Below, piece by piece: positions 39,461 to 47,946 of a stretch of DNA of 64,000 nucleotides. The notes under the pieces are model-generated. The model worked only from the letters and a program-made list of their open reading frames with translations, made no database searches and had not been told where the DNA came from. This DNA is from Planctomycetota bacterium (GTDB lineage Bacteria; Planctomycetota; Planctomycetia; Pirellulales; PALSA-1355). Where the stretch lies: positions 97,364 through 161,363 of the forward strand of contig QQVE01000002.1 of assembly GCA_003389325.1 (NCBI GenBank). Direction: 5' to 3'. Within the stretch, counting starts at the first letter, position 1; each line of letters opens with the position of its first letter. A program made the translations under genes and the position numbers.

Positions 39461-39628
39461 ATGGTCGCGGCAGTCCTTGCCCTTGTCGTGGCAGCAACGA
39501 CGATCCTTGCAGTTCGCAGCGGCAAGCCGCCCACGTCCGGCGAGTGGCTGGCCGTCTGGGCGAGCCTCGGCGCATCGGCGCTATGGCTCGTCGTGAGTGC
39601 TCTGCGCGGGGGATCGCGGCGGGAATGA
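39461..39628 (+). CDS. Possible small two-span membrane protein
   Basis: A 55-residue frame has two hydrophobic segments (MVAAVLALVVAATTILAV and LAVWASLGASALWLVVSAL) linked by SGKPPTSGEW and ended by GGSRRE. A GGAGGAG lies about 11 bases before the ATG. The layout is that of a small membrane protein, but no homologue is known to me and a chance open frame in GC-rich DNA is possible. Confidence 0.35.
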   Translation: MVAAVLALVVAATTILAVRSGKPPTSGEWLAVWASLGASALWLVVSALRGGSRRE

Positions 39629-39807
39629 GATGCGACACGACGACCCCACAGTGACACCCACGCCCCAGGCAGACGCCCACGGCACCGACGGAGTCCGGCC
39701 CTATCTGCCCCGCCGACCCCGGGTAGGTCAGCGGCCGGGGCAGGTGTATACTTGGGGTAGACATACCCAGGCCGGATGCATGGCGGGCATCCCTGCAAAG
39801 GCAGGCC

Positions 39808-41232
39808 ATGCGCGAGCAACTCGTATTTTTTGTCAACGGTCGGCGGCACACGGTGGTGGGCGGCGACTGTTTTCTGTCGCTCTCGGAATTCTTGCGCGAG
39901 CGCCTGCGGCTGACCGGCACCAAGGTCGTCTGTGCCGAGGGGGACTGCGGGTCGTGCAGCGTGCTGGTCGGGCGGCCCGACGGCGACAAGTTGGCCTATC
40001 GCACGTTCGATTCCTGCATTCAACTGCTGTTTCAACTCGACGGGGCCCACGTGGTCACGGTCGAGGGGCTGCGACACGGCGACGAGCTGTCGCGCGTGCA
40101 GGCGGCCATGGTCGAGCAGCACGGCTCGCAGTGCGGGTACTGCACGCCCGGCTTTGTCGTGGCCATGACCGGGCTGCTGGAAAACTGTGCCCGACCGGAT
40201 GAGAACGACTGGCGTTGCGGCCTGACGGGCAACCTCTGCCGCTGCACCGGCTACGTGCCGATTCTGGCGGCCGGACGCCAGGCGGCCGGGCAACCGGGCA
40301 CGTCGCTCGAGGCGTTGTATCCATCGGGGCCGATGCTCGATGAGATGCGCCGGCTGCGCGGAGAATCGCTGGCGATGAGCGATGGCCGGCGGCAATTTGC
40401 CAGCCCGATCACGCTGGCCGAGGCAATCGACTTTCTGGCCGAGCATCCCCAGGCCAAGCTCGTGGCCGGGGCGACCGACGTCGGCGTGCAGATCAACAAG
40501 CGAATGATCGCGCCCGAGGTGTTTCTCGACCTCAACCGCGTGGCTGAGCTGGAGGGCATCGACGACGACGGCCAGACAATCACTTGCGGCGCTCGGGCGA
40601 GCTGGGCCGCTTTGCACGCGGCGTGCGCCGACCGGGTGCCGGAGTTCGCGGCAATCGTGTCGATCTTCGGCTCGCCGCAGATTCGGCATGCCGGCACGAT
40701 CGGCGGCAACATCGTCAACGCCTCGCCGATCGCCGATTCGCTGCCGTTTCTGTTCGTCACCGAGTCCGAGCTCGAGCTCGCCGGGCCGCAGGGCACGCGC
40801 ACCGTGAACGTCACCGATTTCTATCACGGCTACCGCCAGACCGATTTGCGGCCGGGCGAGCTGCTCACCCGGGTGCGCATCCCGGTGCCGGATCGCGGGC
40901 AGCATCTGGCGCTTTACAAGGTGTCGCGACGGCGCGATCTCGACATCGCCACGTTCACCGCCGGCGTGCTGCTGCACGTGGCCGCTGGCAAGATCGTCGA
41001 GGCCCGCGTGGCCCTGGGCGCGGTAGCGCCGACGGTGGTTCGCGCGCGGCGGACCGAGGCGTTTCTGCGCGGCAAGCCCTTCGATGAGGCGACGATGCAG
41101 GCCGCCGGAGAGCAGGCCGCGGCCGAAATCTCGCCGATCAGCGACGTGCGCGGCGGGGCCGACTTTCGGCTGCAACTGACGCGCAACGTATTCCTCAGAT
41201 TCTTCCACGAGCGGATGCAGGCCGCCGCCTAG
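39808..41232 (+). CDS. xdhA: Xanthine dehydrogenase small subunit (FeS and FAD domains)
   Basis: The 474-residue protein has an N-terminal [2Fe-2S] domain (Cys42, Cys47, Cys50, Cys70), a second [2Fe-2S] domain (Cys109, Cys112, Cys144, Cys146), then an FAD-binding domain (KLVAGATDVGVQINKR, HAGTIGGNIVNASPIADSLP) and the CO-dehydrogenase flavoprotein C-terminal domain. This is the XdhA arrangement, in which two iron-sulfur centres pass electrons from the molybdenum subunit to FAD and NAD+. It is cytosolic. The large-subunit gene begins 11 bp downstream. No xdhC chaperone gene is present in the window. Confidence 0.93.
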   Translation: MREQLVFFVNGRRHTVVGGDCFLSLSEFLRERLRLTGTKVVCAEGDCGSCSVLVGRPDGDKLAYRTFDSCIQLLFQLDGAHVVTVEGLRHGDELSRVQAAMVEQHGSQCGYCTPGFVVAMTGLLENCARPDENDWRCGLTGNLCRCTGYVPILAAGRQAAGQPGTSLEALYPSGPMLDEMRRLRGESLAMSDGRRQFASPITLAEAIDFLAEHPQAKLVAGATDVGVQINKRMIAPEVFLDLNRVAELEGIDDDGQTITCGARASWAALHAACADRVPEFAAIVSIFGSPQIRHAGTIGGNIVNASPIADSLPFLFVTESELELAGPQGTRTVNVTDFYHGYRQTDLRPGELLTRVRIPVPDRGQHLALYKVSRRRDLDIATFTAGVLLHVAAGKIVEARVALGAVAPTVVRARRTEAFLRGKPFDEATMQAAGEQAAAEISPISDVRGGADFRLQLTRNVFLRFFHERMQAAA

Positions 41233-41243
41233 ACAAAAGCACC

Positions 41244-43637
41244 ATGGGAAACGTCGGAAAGCCCGTCCATCACGATTCGGCAGTTGGCCACGTTACCGGC
41301 ACGGCGCCGTACATCGAGGACCTCGTGCTGCCGAGCGACGCGCTGGTCGCCGGGTTCGTGGGCAGCCCGCAGGCCTGCGGCCGCATCAAGCGCATCGACA
41401 CGAAGGACGCCCGCGCGGTCGACGGTGTGGTGGCGATCTTCACCGCCGAAGATTTCCCGGGCAACAATTACTTCGGCCCGCACTTCAAGGACGAGCCGGC
41501 CCTGGCCGACGGCGAAGTGCTGTACGTGGGCCAGCCGGTGGTGGTGATCGCCGCCGAGTCACCCGCGGCCCTGGAGGAAGCCCGGCTGAAGGTCACCATC
41601 GAGATCGACGCTGGAGACGTCGAGCCGATCCTGAGCATTGAGCAAGCGATCGAGCACGATCGCTATCTGGGCGTGCCGCTCCAAATCGCGCGAGGCGATG
41701 CGGCCGAGGCGATCGCGGCGGCACCGCGCCGCTTGCAGGGCGTCTTCCATTGCCGCGGGCAGGAACAATTCTATCTCGAGTCGCAGGCGGCCATCGCCTA
41801 TCCCGGCGAAGGCGGGCAGATGGTCGTCCACTCGTCGACGCAGAACTCGACCGAAATCCAAAGCGTCGTGGCCGAGTCGTTGGGCCGCTCGATGCAGGAC
41901 GTGGTGTGCGTCTGCAAGCGGATGGGCGGAGCGTTCGGCGGCAAGGAGACGCAGGCGGCCATTCCGGCCATGCTGGCGGCGCTCGTGGCTCACAAGACGG
42001 GCCGCGCGGCGCGCATCGTCTACGGCAAGGACGACGACATGGCCTCGACGGGCAAGCGGCACGCCTACCGGGTCGAGTGGGAGGTGGGCTTCGACGACGC
42101 CGGGCAGATCGCGGGCCTGAAGGCGAACCTCTATTCCGACGGCGGCGCCGCGGCCGATCTGTCGATGGCGGTGCTCGAGCGTTCGATGCTGCACGTGGAC
42201 AACGCCTACTACCTGCCCACCGCCGAGATCAACGGGCAGGTGTGCTTTACGAACTACCCGCCCAACACGGCGTTTCGCGGTTTTGGCGGGCCGCAGGCGA
42301 TCGCGGCGACCGAGTCGATCCTGCACGCCATTGCCCGCGATCTTGACGTCGATCCGTACCAGGTGCAGGTCCGCAACGTATACGGCGTGGGCGAGCGCAA
42401 CGTGACGCCCTACGGCCAGATCGTGCGGAAGAATCACCTGCCGGAAATCCTTTCCACGCTGGCGGCCCGGTCGCAATATCGCCAGCGGCGCGAGGCGATC
42501 GCGGCGGCCAATCGCTCCGACCGGCTCAAGCTGCGCGGCATCGCCCTGTCGCCGGTAAAGTTCGGCATTTCGTTCACCACCAAGTTTCTCAACCAGGGCA
42601 ATGCGCTGGTCAACGTCTACGAGGACGGCACGATCCAGGTTTCGACCGGCGCCACGGAGATGGGGCAGGGCGTCAACACCAAGATCCGCCAGCTCGTGGC
42701 CGACGAGTTCGGTCTGCCCTGCGAGCGGGTGACGCTGATGGTCACTTCGACCGAGAAGAACCCCAACACCTCGGCCACGGCCGCCTCGGCCTCGACCGAT
42801 TTGAACGGCGCGGCCGCGGTGATTGCCGCGCGAAAGATCAAGGCCCGGCTCGTCGACTATGCTGCCCGGCGGCTGGCTTCGGTCAAGTTGGGGCTGACTC
42901 TCTCGCCGGAAAGCGTCGTGCTCGAAGACGGGTTCGTGTTCGACGAGCGGAATCCGAGCCAGCAGATTGAGTTCGGGCAGTTCTGCCACGACGCGCGTCG
43001 CGATCGCATCGACCTGGGCGCCCGCGGCTTCTACGCCACGCCGGGGGTCGACTTCAACCGCCAGACCGGCCGCGGCAACCCGTTCTTTTACTACACGCAG
43101 GGGGCCGCCGTGGCCGAGGTGGAAATCGATCGCTTCACCGGCGACTTGCGCGTGCCGCGGGTCGACCTGCTGATCGACATCGGCCGCTCGATCAATCCCG
43201 GCGTCGACCTGGGGCAAATCACCGGCGGCTTCATCCAGGGCATGGGCTGGGTCACGGCCGAGTGCCTCGAATACGACGAAGCGGGCGTGCTGCTGTCGCA
43301 CTCGCCGACCACGTACAAGATTCCGGCCGTGACCGACGTGCCGCCGATCTTCAACTGCGAGTTGTTCGACAACGACGACAACGAAGAGAACGTGGCCCGC
43401 AGCAAGGCCGTGGGCGAGCCGCCGCTGATGCTGGGCATTTCGGTCTGGTCGGCCGTGAAGCAGGCACTTGCGCAGGTGAACGCCGGCGACGATCTGCGGC
43501 TGCCGGCCACCGGCGAGGAGATCCTGCGGCAGATGTACCCGGCCGCGGCCGTGAAGCACGCGACGCCCGCCGCGCCGGTCAGTTCTTCCGACAAAGGGCC
43601 TGCTGCCGACCCCGACGCCAGCCTGCACGAGTCGTAG
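41244..43637 (+). CDS. xdhB: Xanthine dehydrogenase molybdopterin-binding subunit
   Basis: The 797-residue protein shows the XdhB signatures: SAVGHVTGTAPYIEDL-like start, GQEQFYLESQAAIAYPGEGG, RMGGAFGGKETQA, TAFRGFGGPQAI, STGATEMGQGVNTK, and at the end SKAVGEPPLMLGISVW with the catalytic Glu725 that activates the molybdenum-bound hydroxyl. It hydroxylates hypoxanthine and xanthine to urate with xdhA. A Ser/Asp-rich tail of about 30 residues follows the conserved region. The 11-bp gap to xdhA indicates one operon. No other purine-catabolism gene is adjacent. Confidence 0.93.
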   Translation: MGNVGKPVHHDSAVGHVTGTAPYIEDLVLPSDALVAGFVGSPQACGRIKRIDTKDARAVDGVVAIFTAEDFPGNNYFGPHFKDEPALADGEVLYVGQPVVVIAAESPAALEEARLKVTIEIDAGDVEPILSIEQAIEHDRYLGVPLQIARGDAAEAIAAAPRRLQGVFHCRGQEQFYLESQAAIAYPGEGGQMVVHSSTQNSTEIQSVVAESLGRSMQDVVCVCKRMGGAFGGKETQAAIPAMLAALVAHKTGRAARIVYGKDDDMASTGKRHAYRVEWEVGFDDAGQIAGLKANLYSDGGAAADLSMAVLERSMLHVDNAYYLPTAEINGQVCFTNYPPNTAFRGFGGPQAIAATESILHAIARDLDVDPYQVQVRNVYGVGERNVTPYGQIVRKNHLPEILSTLAARSQYRQRREAIAAANRSDRLKLRGIALSPVKFGISFTTKFLNQGNALVNVYEDGTIQVSTGATEMGQGVNTKIRQLVADEFGLPCERVTLMVTSTEKNPNTSATAASASTDLNGAAAVIAARKIKARLVDYAARRLASVKLGLTLSPESVVLEDGFVFDERNPSQQIEFGQFCHDARRDRIDLGARGFYATPGVDFNRQTGRGNPFFYYTQGAAVAEVEIDRFTGDLRVPRVDLLIDIGRSINPGVDLGQITGGFIQGMGWVTAECLEYDEAGVLLSHSPTTYKIPAVTDVPPIFNCELFDNDDNEENVARSKAVGEPPLMLGISVWSAVKQALAQVNAGDDLRLPATGEEILRQMYPAAAVKHATPAAPVSSSDKGPAADPDASLHES

Positions 43638-43676
43638 ACGCGGCGCCGATCTTGGCCTTACACTTGTGGTGCTGGG

Positions 43677-44117
43677 TCATTCCCAGAACATCTCGGCTAC
43701 TCTTGTGAGTCCGAGTGAAAACACGAAGACCATCAAAAGGGCGACGACCCCGCACCCAGCCAGCGCAATACTGTCGCGCAACCTCGAAATCGGTGCGCGT
43801 CGCTCCCGTGGAGAGCGATCGGACACTTGCAGGTCCACTACGTCGCTTACCGGTTCGGTGTACCCAATGGAATCGCACACCGACTGTATGATTTTGGCGA
43901 ATGGCTCCTTGTCGCAGAAAACCATCAGAACCTTGCCGTCGTTCATCAATTGCACTTTGGTTTCGATAGGCATCACGACCCCATTGCTGTCTCGAATCAA
44001 TCTTCGAAACTCCAAACCCAGCCGGTCAGTCCGGCCATCATAGCAATCGTACCTCGCTTCCGCCCGCTGTCGCCCGGCTTCCCGGATTATTACTTTCACA
44101 CCTGGTGACCCTGCCAT
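43677..44117 (-). CDS. Hypothetical protein with one C-terminal membrane span
   Basis: The product has 146 residues. The first 110 are polar and mixed alpha/beta in appearance (VKVIIREAGRQRAEARYDCYDGRTDRLGLEFRRLI, VQLMNDGKVLMVFCDKEPF). A basic linker (RSPRERRAPISRLRD) precedes a strong hydrophobic span (IALAGCGVVALLMVFVFSLGL), so it would be tail-anchored with the soluble part in the cytoplasm. I do not recognise it. Base composition is lower in GC than flanking genes, which with the coherent membrane span argues that it is real. Its ATG overlaps the ATG of the divergent amidotransferase gene within CATG. Confidence 0.55.
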   Translation of the reverse strand: MAGSPGVKVIIREAGRQRAEARYDCYDGRTDRLGLEFRRLIRDSNGVVMPIETKVQLMNDGKVLMVFCDKEPFAKIIQSVCDSIGYTEPVSDVVDLQVSDRSPRERRAPISRLRDSIALAGCGVVALLMVFVFSLGLTRVAEMFWE

Positions 44118-44871
44118 GGCAAGCCTGTCGAGCAAGCTCCGTTATCTGCTGCTGCAAGTCCGGCGGGCGGATGACCCGATGCGCGCGCAGGAGGTGCGCT
44201 GCTTCAGTCGGGCGCTCGGGTGTGACGCGGACCGGATCGAAGTGCTCGACCTGATTCACGAGGTGCCCACGCCGCGGAGGCTGCGGGCCGTCGACGGCGT
44301 GTTGATGGGGGGCAGCGGCGACTATTCGGTGGCCGCCGGGGGCGACTGGCTCGGCGGGGCGCTCGTGGCGATGCGTGAGCTGGTGGAATGGAACATCCCG
44401 ACCTACGCCTCGTGCTGGGGCTTTCAGGCACTGGCCCGGGCGCTGGGGGGCGAGGTGGTGACCGACATCGACAGCGCGGAAGTCGGCACGTTCGAGATGC
44501 AGTTGACCGAGGCGGGGCTGAGCGACCCGGTCTTTGCGGCGCTGGGCCCGCGGTTTCTGGCACAGCAGGGCCACCAGGACATCGTCACGCAACTGCCGCC
44601 GGGTGCCGTGTTGTTGGCCACGTCGGCCCGCAATCGGAACCAGGCTTTCACGTTGCCGGGCAAGCCGATCTATTGCAGCCAGTTCCACCCCGAGCTCGAC
44701 CGCCAGTCGCTGCTGGAGCGGGCCGCTCACTATCCGGAATACGTCGAGCGCGTGGTCGGCGTGTCGCTGGAAGAGTTCGCGGCATCGCTGCAAGACACGC
44801 CGCAAACGGATCAACTGCTCGAACGATTCACGTCGCACGTGTTCGGCGAGCGCGCGGAACGGCGCGCGTGA
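44116..44871 (+). CDS. Class I glutamine amidotransferase (GMP-synthase-like domain)
   Basis: The 251-residue single-domain protein carries the triad: nucleophile Cys100 in YASCWGFQALARALGGEVV, and His191 and Glu193 in YCSQFHPELDRQ. DGVLMGGSGDYSVA is the oxyanion-side loop. Proteins like this hydrolyse glutamine or gamma-glutamyl compounds; stand-alone copies include gamma-glutamyl-polyamine hydrolases and uncharacterised enzymes. A start codon overlap with the divergent gene 43677-44117 (CATG) leaves no intergenic promoter, so at least one promoter must lie inside the other gene, or the true start of one is further in. The ceramidase-like gene follows. Confidence 0.87.
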   Translation: MASLSSKLRYLLLQVRRADDPMRAQEVRCFSRALGCDADRIEVLDLIHEVPTPRRLRAVDGVLMGGSGDYSVAAGGDWLGGALVAMRELVEWNIPTYASCWGFQALARALGGEVVTDIDSAEVGTFEMQLTEAGLSDPVFAALGPRFLAQQGHQDIVTQLPPGAVLLATSARNRNQAFTLPGKPIYCSQFHPELDRQSLLERAAHYPEYVERVVGVSLEEFAASLQDTPQTDQLLERFTSHVFGERAERRA

Positions 44872-44966
44872 CCCGTGACGGATCGCGGCGATGCGTCGCC
44901 TGGCGCGGTACACTGGGCAATACTCACCCCGCATTCTCTTTCGAGCCACGCACGGAGAGACCCGCC

Positions 44967-46412
44967 ATGTTTCGAATTGCATTGTTTGCCGCGCTGGCTG
45001 TGCTAACTGCATGTGCCTCTCCGGCAGTGGCCGAAGATGCGAAAGCCGTGTTTCAAGCCGGGGCGGCGGCGAGCAACATCACGCCGCCGCTGGGCGAGTT
45101 GATCGTGGGCAACTGGCAGCCGGTGCCGGCCACGCACGTGCACGATGAGCTACACGCCCGCTGCCTGGTGCTCGACGATGGCAAGCAGCGGCTGGCGATC
45201 GTGCTGTGCGACAACGTCGGCATCACGCAGGCGGTGTTCGATTCCGCCAAGCAGCAGGTGGAGGAAGCGACCGGCATTGCCAAAAGCCACCAGTTGATGG
45301 CCTCGACGCATACCCATTCGGCCACGACGGCGCGGGGGCCGTGCAAGGTCATTCGCGAGACGAAGCTGACCGAGTACCAGCAGTTCGTCGCCGGACGGAT
45401 CGCCGACGGGGTGCGGCGGGCGGTGAACCAGTTGGAGCCGGCGCGGATCGGCTGGAGCGCGGTCGACGAGCCGTCGGAGGTATTCAACCGTCGCTGGTTC
45501 GTGAGCGATTCCGATTTGCTGAGCAATCCCTTTGGAGACCTCGATCGGGTGCGGATGAACCCGCCGCGGGGCAGCGCGGCGCTGGATCGCCCGGCCGGTC
45601 CGACCGATCCGCAGATCAGCTTCGTGTCGATCAAGAGCGTGGACGATCGCCCAATTGCGCTATTGGCCAACTATTCGCTGCACTACGTGGGCGGCGTGCC
45701 GCGGGGGCATGTGTCGGCCGACTACTTTGGGTACTTCGCCCGGGCGATCGAAAGCGAGTTGGGCGCAGCCGACCAAACACCGCCGTTCGTGGGCATCCTG
45801 TCCAACGGCACCAGCGGCGACGTGAACAACATCGACTTCACGCAGAAGAGCCCGCGGCGGTACGAGCCGTATGAAAAGATGCAGGAAGTGGCCGCGAAGG
45901 TCGCCCGGCGGGTGAGCGAGGCCCACCCTCAGGTGACGTTCCACGATTACGTGACGTTGGGCGCGGCCGAAACGCATCTGCCGCTGGCCGTGCGGAAGCC
46001 CAGTGCCGAGGTGCTCGACCATTTCGCCCAGGACGACGGCTCCGGCGCTGCGCACAGGCGGAAGGAAATCTACGCCGAGCGAATCGCGCAGCTCGCAGAC
46101 GCCCCCAACGAGGTCCGCGTCCCGCTGCAAGCGCTGCGGATCGGCGAGTTGGGGATCGCCGCCATCCCGTTTGAAACTTTCGCCGAGACCGGCCTCGAGC
46201 TGAAAGACAAGAGCCCGTTTCCGCAGACGTTCACCATCGAGTTGGCCGGCGGATCGTTCGGCTACCTGCCCACGCCCGAGCAGCATCGCCTGGGCGGTTA
46301 CGAAACCTGGCTGGGCACGAACTTCGTGGAGACCGAAGCGTCGACGAAGATCGTGGCGGCGCTGCTGGAGTTGCTCAAGAGGCTTCACGACGACGACGCG
46401 ACTGGGAACTAA
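44967..46412 (+). CDS. Neutral/alkaline ceramidase N-terminal-like secreted protein
   Basis: The 481-residue product has an export signal that also contains a lipobox-like LTAC (Cys16), so it may be a lipoprotein. The mature part begins FQAGAAASNITPPLGE and has HARCLVLDDGKQRLAIVLCDNVGI and ASTHTHSATTARG with a His-Thr-His metal motif, then LSNGTSGDVNNIDF, as in the catalytic domain of neutral ceramidases. The family hydrolyses the amide of ceramide, but planctomycetes carry many homologues whose substrates are unknown. The C-terminal FN3/Ig-like part of real ceramidases is missing. ATG 44967 has GGAGAG upstream. Confidence 0.86.
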   Translation: MFRIALFAALAVLTACASPAVAEDAKAVFQAGAAASNITPPLGELIVGNWQPVPATHVHDELHARCLVLDDGKQRLAIVLCDNVGITQAVFDSAKQQVEEATGIAKSHQLMASTHTHSATTARGPCKVIRETKLTEYQQFVAGRIADGVRRAVNQLEPARIGWSAVDEPSEVFNRRWFVSDSDLLSNPFGDLDRVRMNPPRGSAALDRPAGPTDPQISFVSIKSVDDRPIALLANYSLHYVGGVPRGHVSADYFGYFARAIESELGAADQTPPFVGILSNGTSGDVNNIDFTQKSPRRYEPYEKMQEVAAKVARRVSEAHPQVTFHDYVTLGAAETHLPLAVRKPSAEVLDHFAQDDGSGAAHRRKEIYAERIAQLADAPNEVRVPLQALRIGELGIAAIPFETFAETGLELKDKSPFPQTFTIELAGGSFGYLPTPEQHRLGGYETWLGTNFVETEASTKIVAALLELLKRLHDDDATGN

Positions 46413-46595
46413 GTCGCAAGCGCGCATCGCGCCGAGTAAGCGCGATTGCTACTGACCGTCCAGTAGAACGCTAGCGTGTTGCGCACGTCAGCAAAATTCT
46501 TGCCCTAACTCGCGACCTGTGCACAATCGATCGTAGCACTTCTCGTTGAGTTTCGTTCACGTCGATTTCGCGGTTCTGCGTCGTGGGGGCAAACG

Positions 46596-47705
46596 ATGCA
46601 TTCGCGCTTCGGACTGACCTTGATGGTCAACCATGCGTGCAACTTGCGTTGCACGTACTGCTACACGGGCGACAAGCTGCGCCGCCCGATGCCGCTGGAG
46701 ATCGGCCGGCAGGCCATCGATCGGGCGCTGGCATCGCTCACTGCCGGGGGAACGCTCGAGCTGGGGTTCTTCGGCGGCGAGCCGCTGATCGAGGCCGAAT
46801 CGATCGCCCGGCTGGTCATGTATGCGGCGGAACAAGCGGACGCCGCCGACGTGACGTTGCTCTGCGGGCTGACCACCAACGGCACGATTGACACGGATGC
46901 TGCGTGGTCGGTGATGACGCTTCCCGATTTGCGGCTGGCGATCAGCCACGATGGCTTGCCCGAGGTGCACGACCGACATCGCATCACGGCCGAGGGCGCG
47001 GCCACTTCGTCGCGAGTGCTGCGGACGATCGAGCGGCTGCAAGCGGCCGGCAAGAAGTTTCGCGTGGTGTCGGTGGTGCGGCCCGACACCGTGGACGAAC
47101 TGCCGCGGAGCCTCGTGTTTCTGTATGACCTCGGCGTTTCCTACTTCGATCTTTCGCTCGACCTGTGGGCGCGATGGACGGTCGGCGACGGCGACCGCCT
47201 GCTAGGCGCCGTGCGAGCCTGCGCCGATTTCTGGGGCGAGCGGTTGCCCGACTGCGCGGTGAGCTGGTTCGACGACAAGGCGGGGCGGTTTGCCGGCGTG
47301 CCGATCGACGAGACGGCCCGCTGCGGCTTTGGATATTCGGAAATCGCGGTCGCCCCCTCGGGCAACCTGTATCCCTGCGAGCGATTGATCGGGGCCGACG
47401 AGCCCGCCAACCGCATGCGGCTCGCCGGGCACGTCACCGAGGGCGAGGACTTTCTCGATCGGCGGCGCGAGCCGGGACGCTCGGACGACGGCTGCCAGCG
47501 CTGCGCGGTGAGCGAGCTGTGCAGCACCACGTGCCGCTGCAGCAATTACATTCGCACGGGCGACATTTCCCGCCCGGACGGTCTGTTGTGCCTGTGGGAT
47601 CAGGCGTGTCTTCGTGAAACGGTTCGGGTGCTGAAGGCCCGAACTTCGCTCCAACAGCGCGAGGTGAGCCATGACAAACGCGGAACACTTACCCGATGGG
47701 CGTGA
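46596..47705 (+). CDS. Radical SAM/SPASM domain enzyme, putative peptide or protein maturase
   Basis: This 369-residue protein has the radical SAM cluster motif CNLRCTYC (Cys15, Cys19, Cys22), the GGEP motif at 60-63, and a complete seven-Cys SPASM pattern: Cys243-X12-Gly-X4-Cys261, Cys300-X2-Cys303-X5-Cys309-X3-Cys313 and Cys332 (two more Cys, 315 and 338, nearby). Such enzymes bind two auxiliary Fe-S clusters and usually modify peptides or proteins, as in sulfatase maturation or RiPP crosslinking. Its last 35 bases overlap the start of the 91-residue membrane protein gene, which overlaps a signal peptidase gene. This indicates a coupled operon and suggests the small protein is its substrate (inference). 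Confidence 0.9.
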   Translation: MHSRFGLTLMVNHACNLRCTYCYTGDKLRRPMPLEIGRQAIDRALASLTAGGTLELGFFGGEPLIEAESIARLVMYAAEQADAADVTLLCGLTTNGTIDTDAAWSVMTLPDLRLAISHDGLPEVHDRHRITAEGAATSSRVLRTIERLQAAGKKFRVVSVVRPDTVDELPRSLVFLYDLGVSYFDLSLDLWARWTVGDGDRLLGAVRACADFWGERLPDCAVSWFDDKAGRFAGVPIDETARCGFGYSEIAVAPSGNLYPCERLIGADEPANRMRLAGHVTEGEDFLDRRREPGRSDDGCQRCAVSELCSTTCRCSNYIRTGDISRPDGLLCLWDQACLRETVRVLKARTSLQQREVSHDKRGTLTRWA

Positions 47706-47946
47706 CGAATCGTTGGCCGACGTGCCTCCGGCGCCGGTGCCCGCGGCCAGCGCGGAGCGTCCGGTGGGGAAGGGGCTATTGATCCTGCTGACGAGCGTGG
47801 CCGGCGTGGGAGCGATGGTGCTGTTCGGGATGTCGTCGCGGACGACGCACGGGGCCACGCGCTCCTCGAAGCTGGAGTGGGAGCAACGGCAACTCGAGAT
47901 CGAAGAGGCGGTGCGTGATGCTCAGGCGGAGGAAGGCGAACGCTGA
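47671..47946 (+). CDS. Small single-span membrane protein, candidate substrate of the radical SAM enzyme
   Basis: The 91-residue product has three parts. Residues 1-34 are polar, Pro/Ala rich and acidic. Residues 35-53 form one membrane span (GLLILLTSVAGVGAMVLFG). Residues 54-91 begin SSRTTHGATRSSKLEWEQRQ and continue as a highly charged helix (LEIEEAVRDAQAEEGER). There is no Cys. Orientation is not certain. GAGGTGA lies just before the ATG. Overlaps of 35 bp with the radical SAM gene and about 30 bp with the signal peptidase gene imply translational coupling. I know no characterised homologue. The segment at 54-73 is the most likely modification site (inference). Confidence 0.75.
   Translation: MTNAEHLPDGRDESLADVPPAPVPAASAERPVGKGLLILLTSVAGVGAMVLFGMSSRTTHGATRSSKLEWEQRQLEIEEAVRDAQAEEGER

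Noticed and set aside
46596..47705. Radical SAM gene read as an anaerobic sulfatase-maturating enzyme, given the sulfatases nearby
   Set aside because: The N-terminus (MVNHACNLRCTYCYTGDKL) and the overlapping small membrane protein and signal peptidase do not fit that enzyme, and the nearest sulfatase gene is on the other strand after another gene. It cannot be excluded completely.
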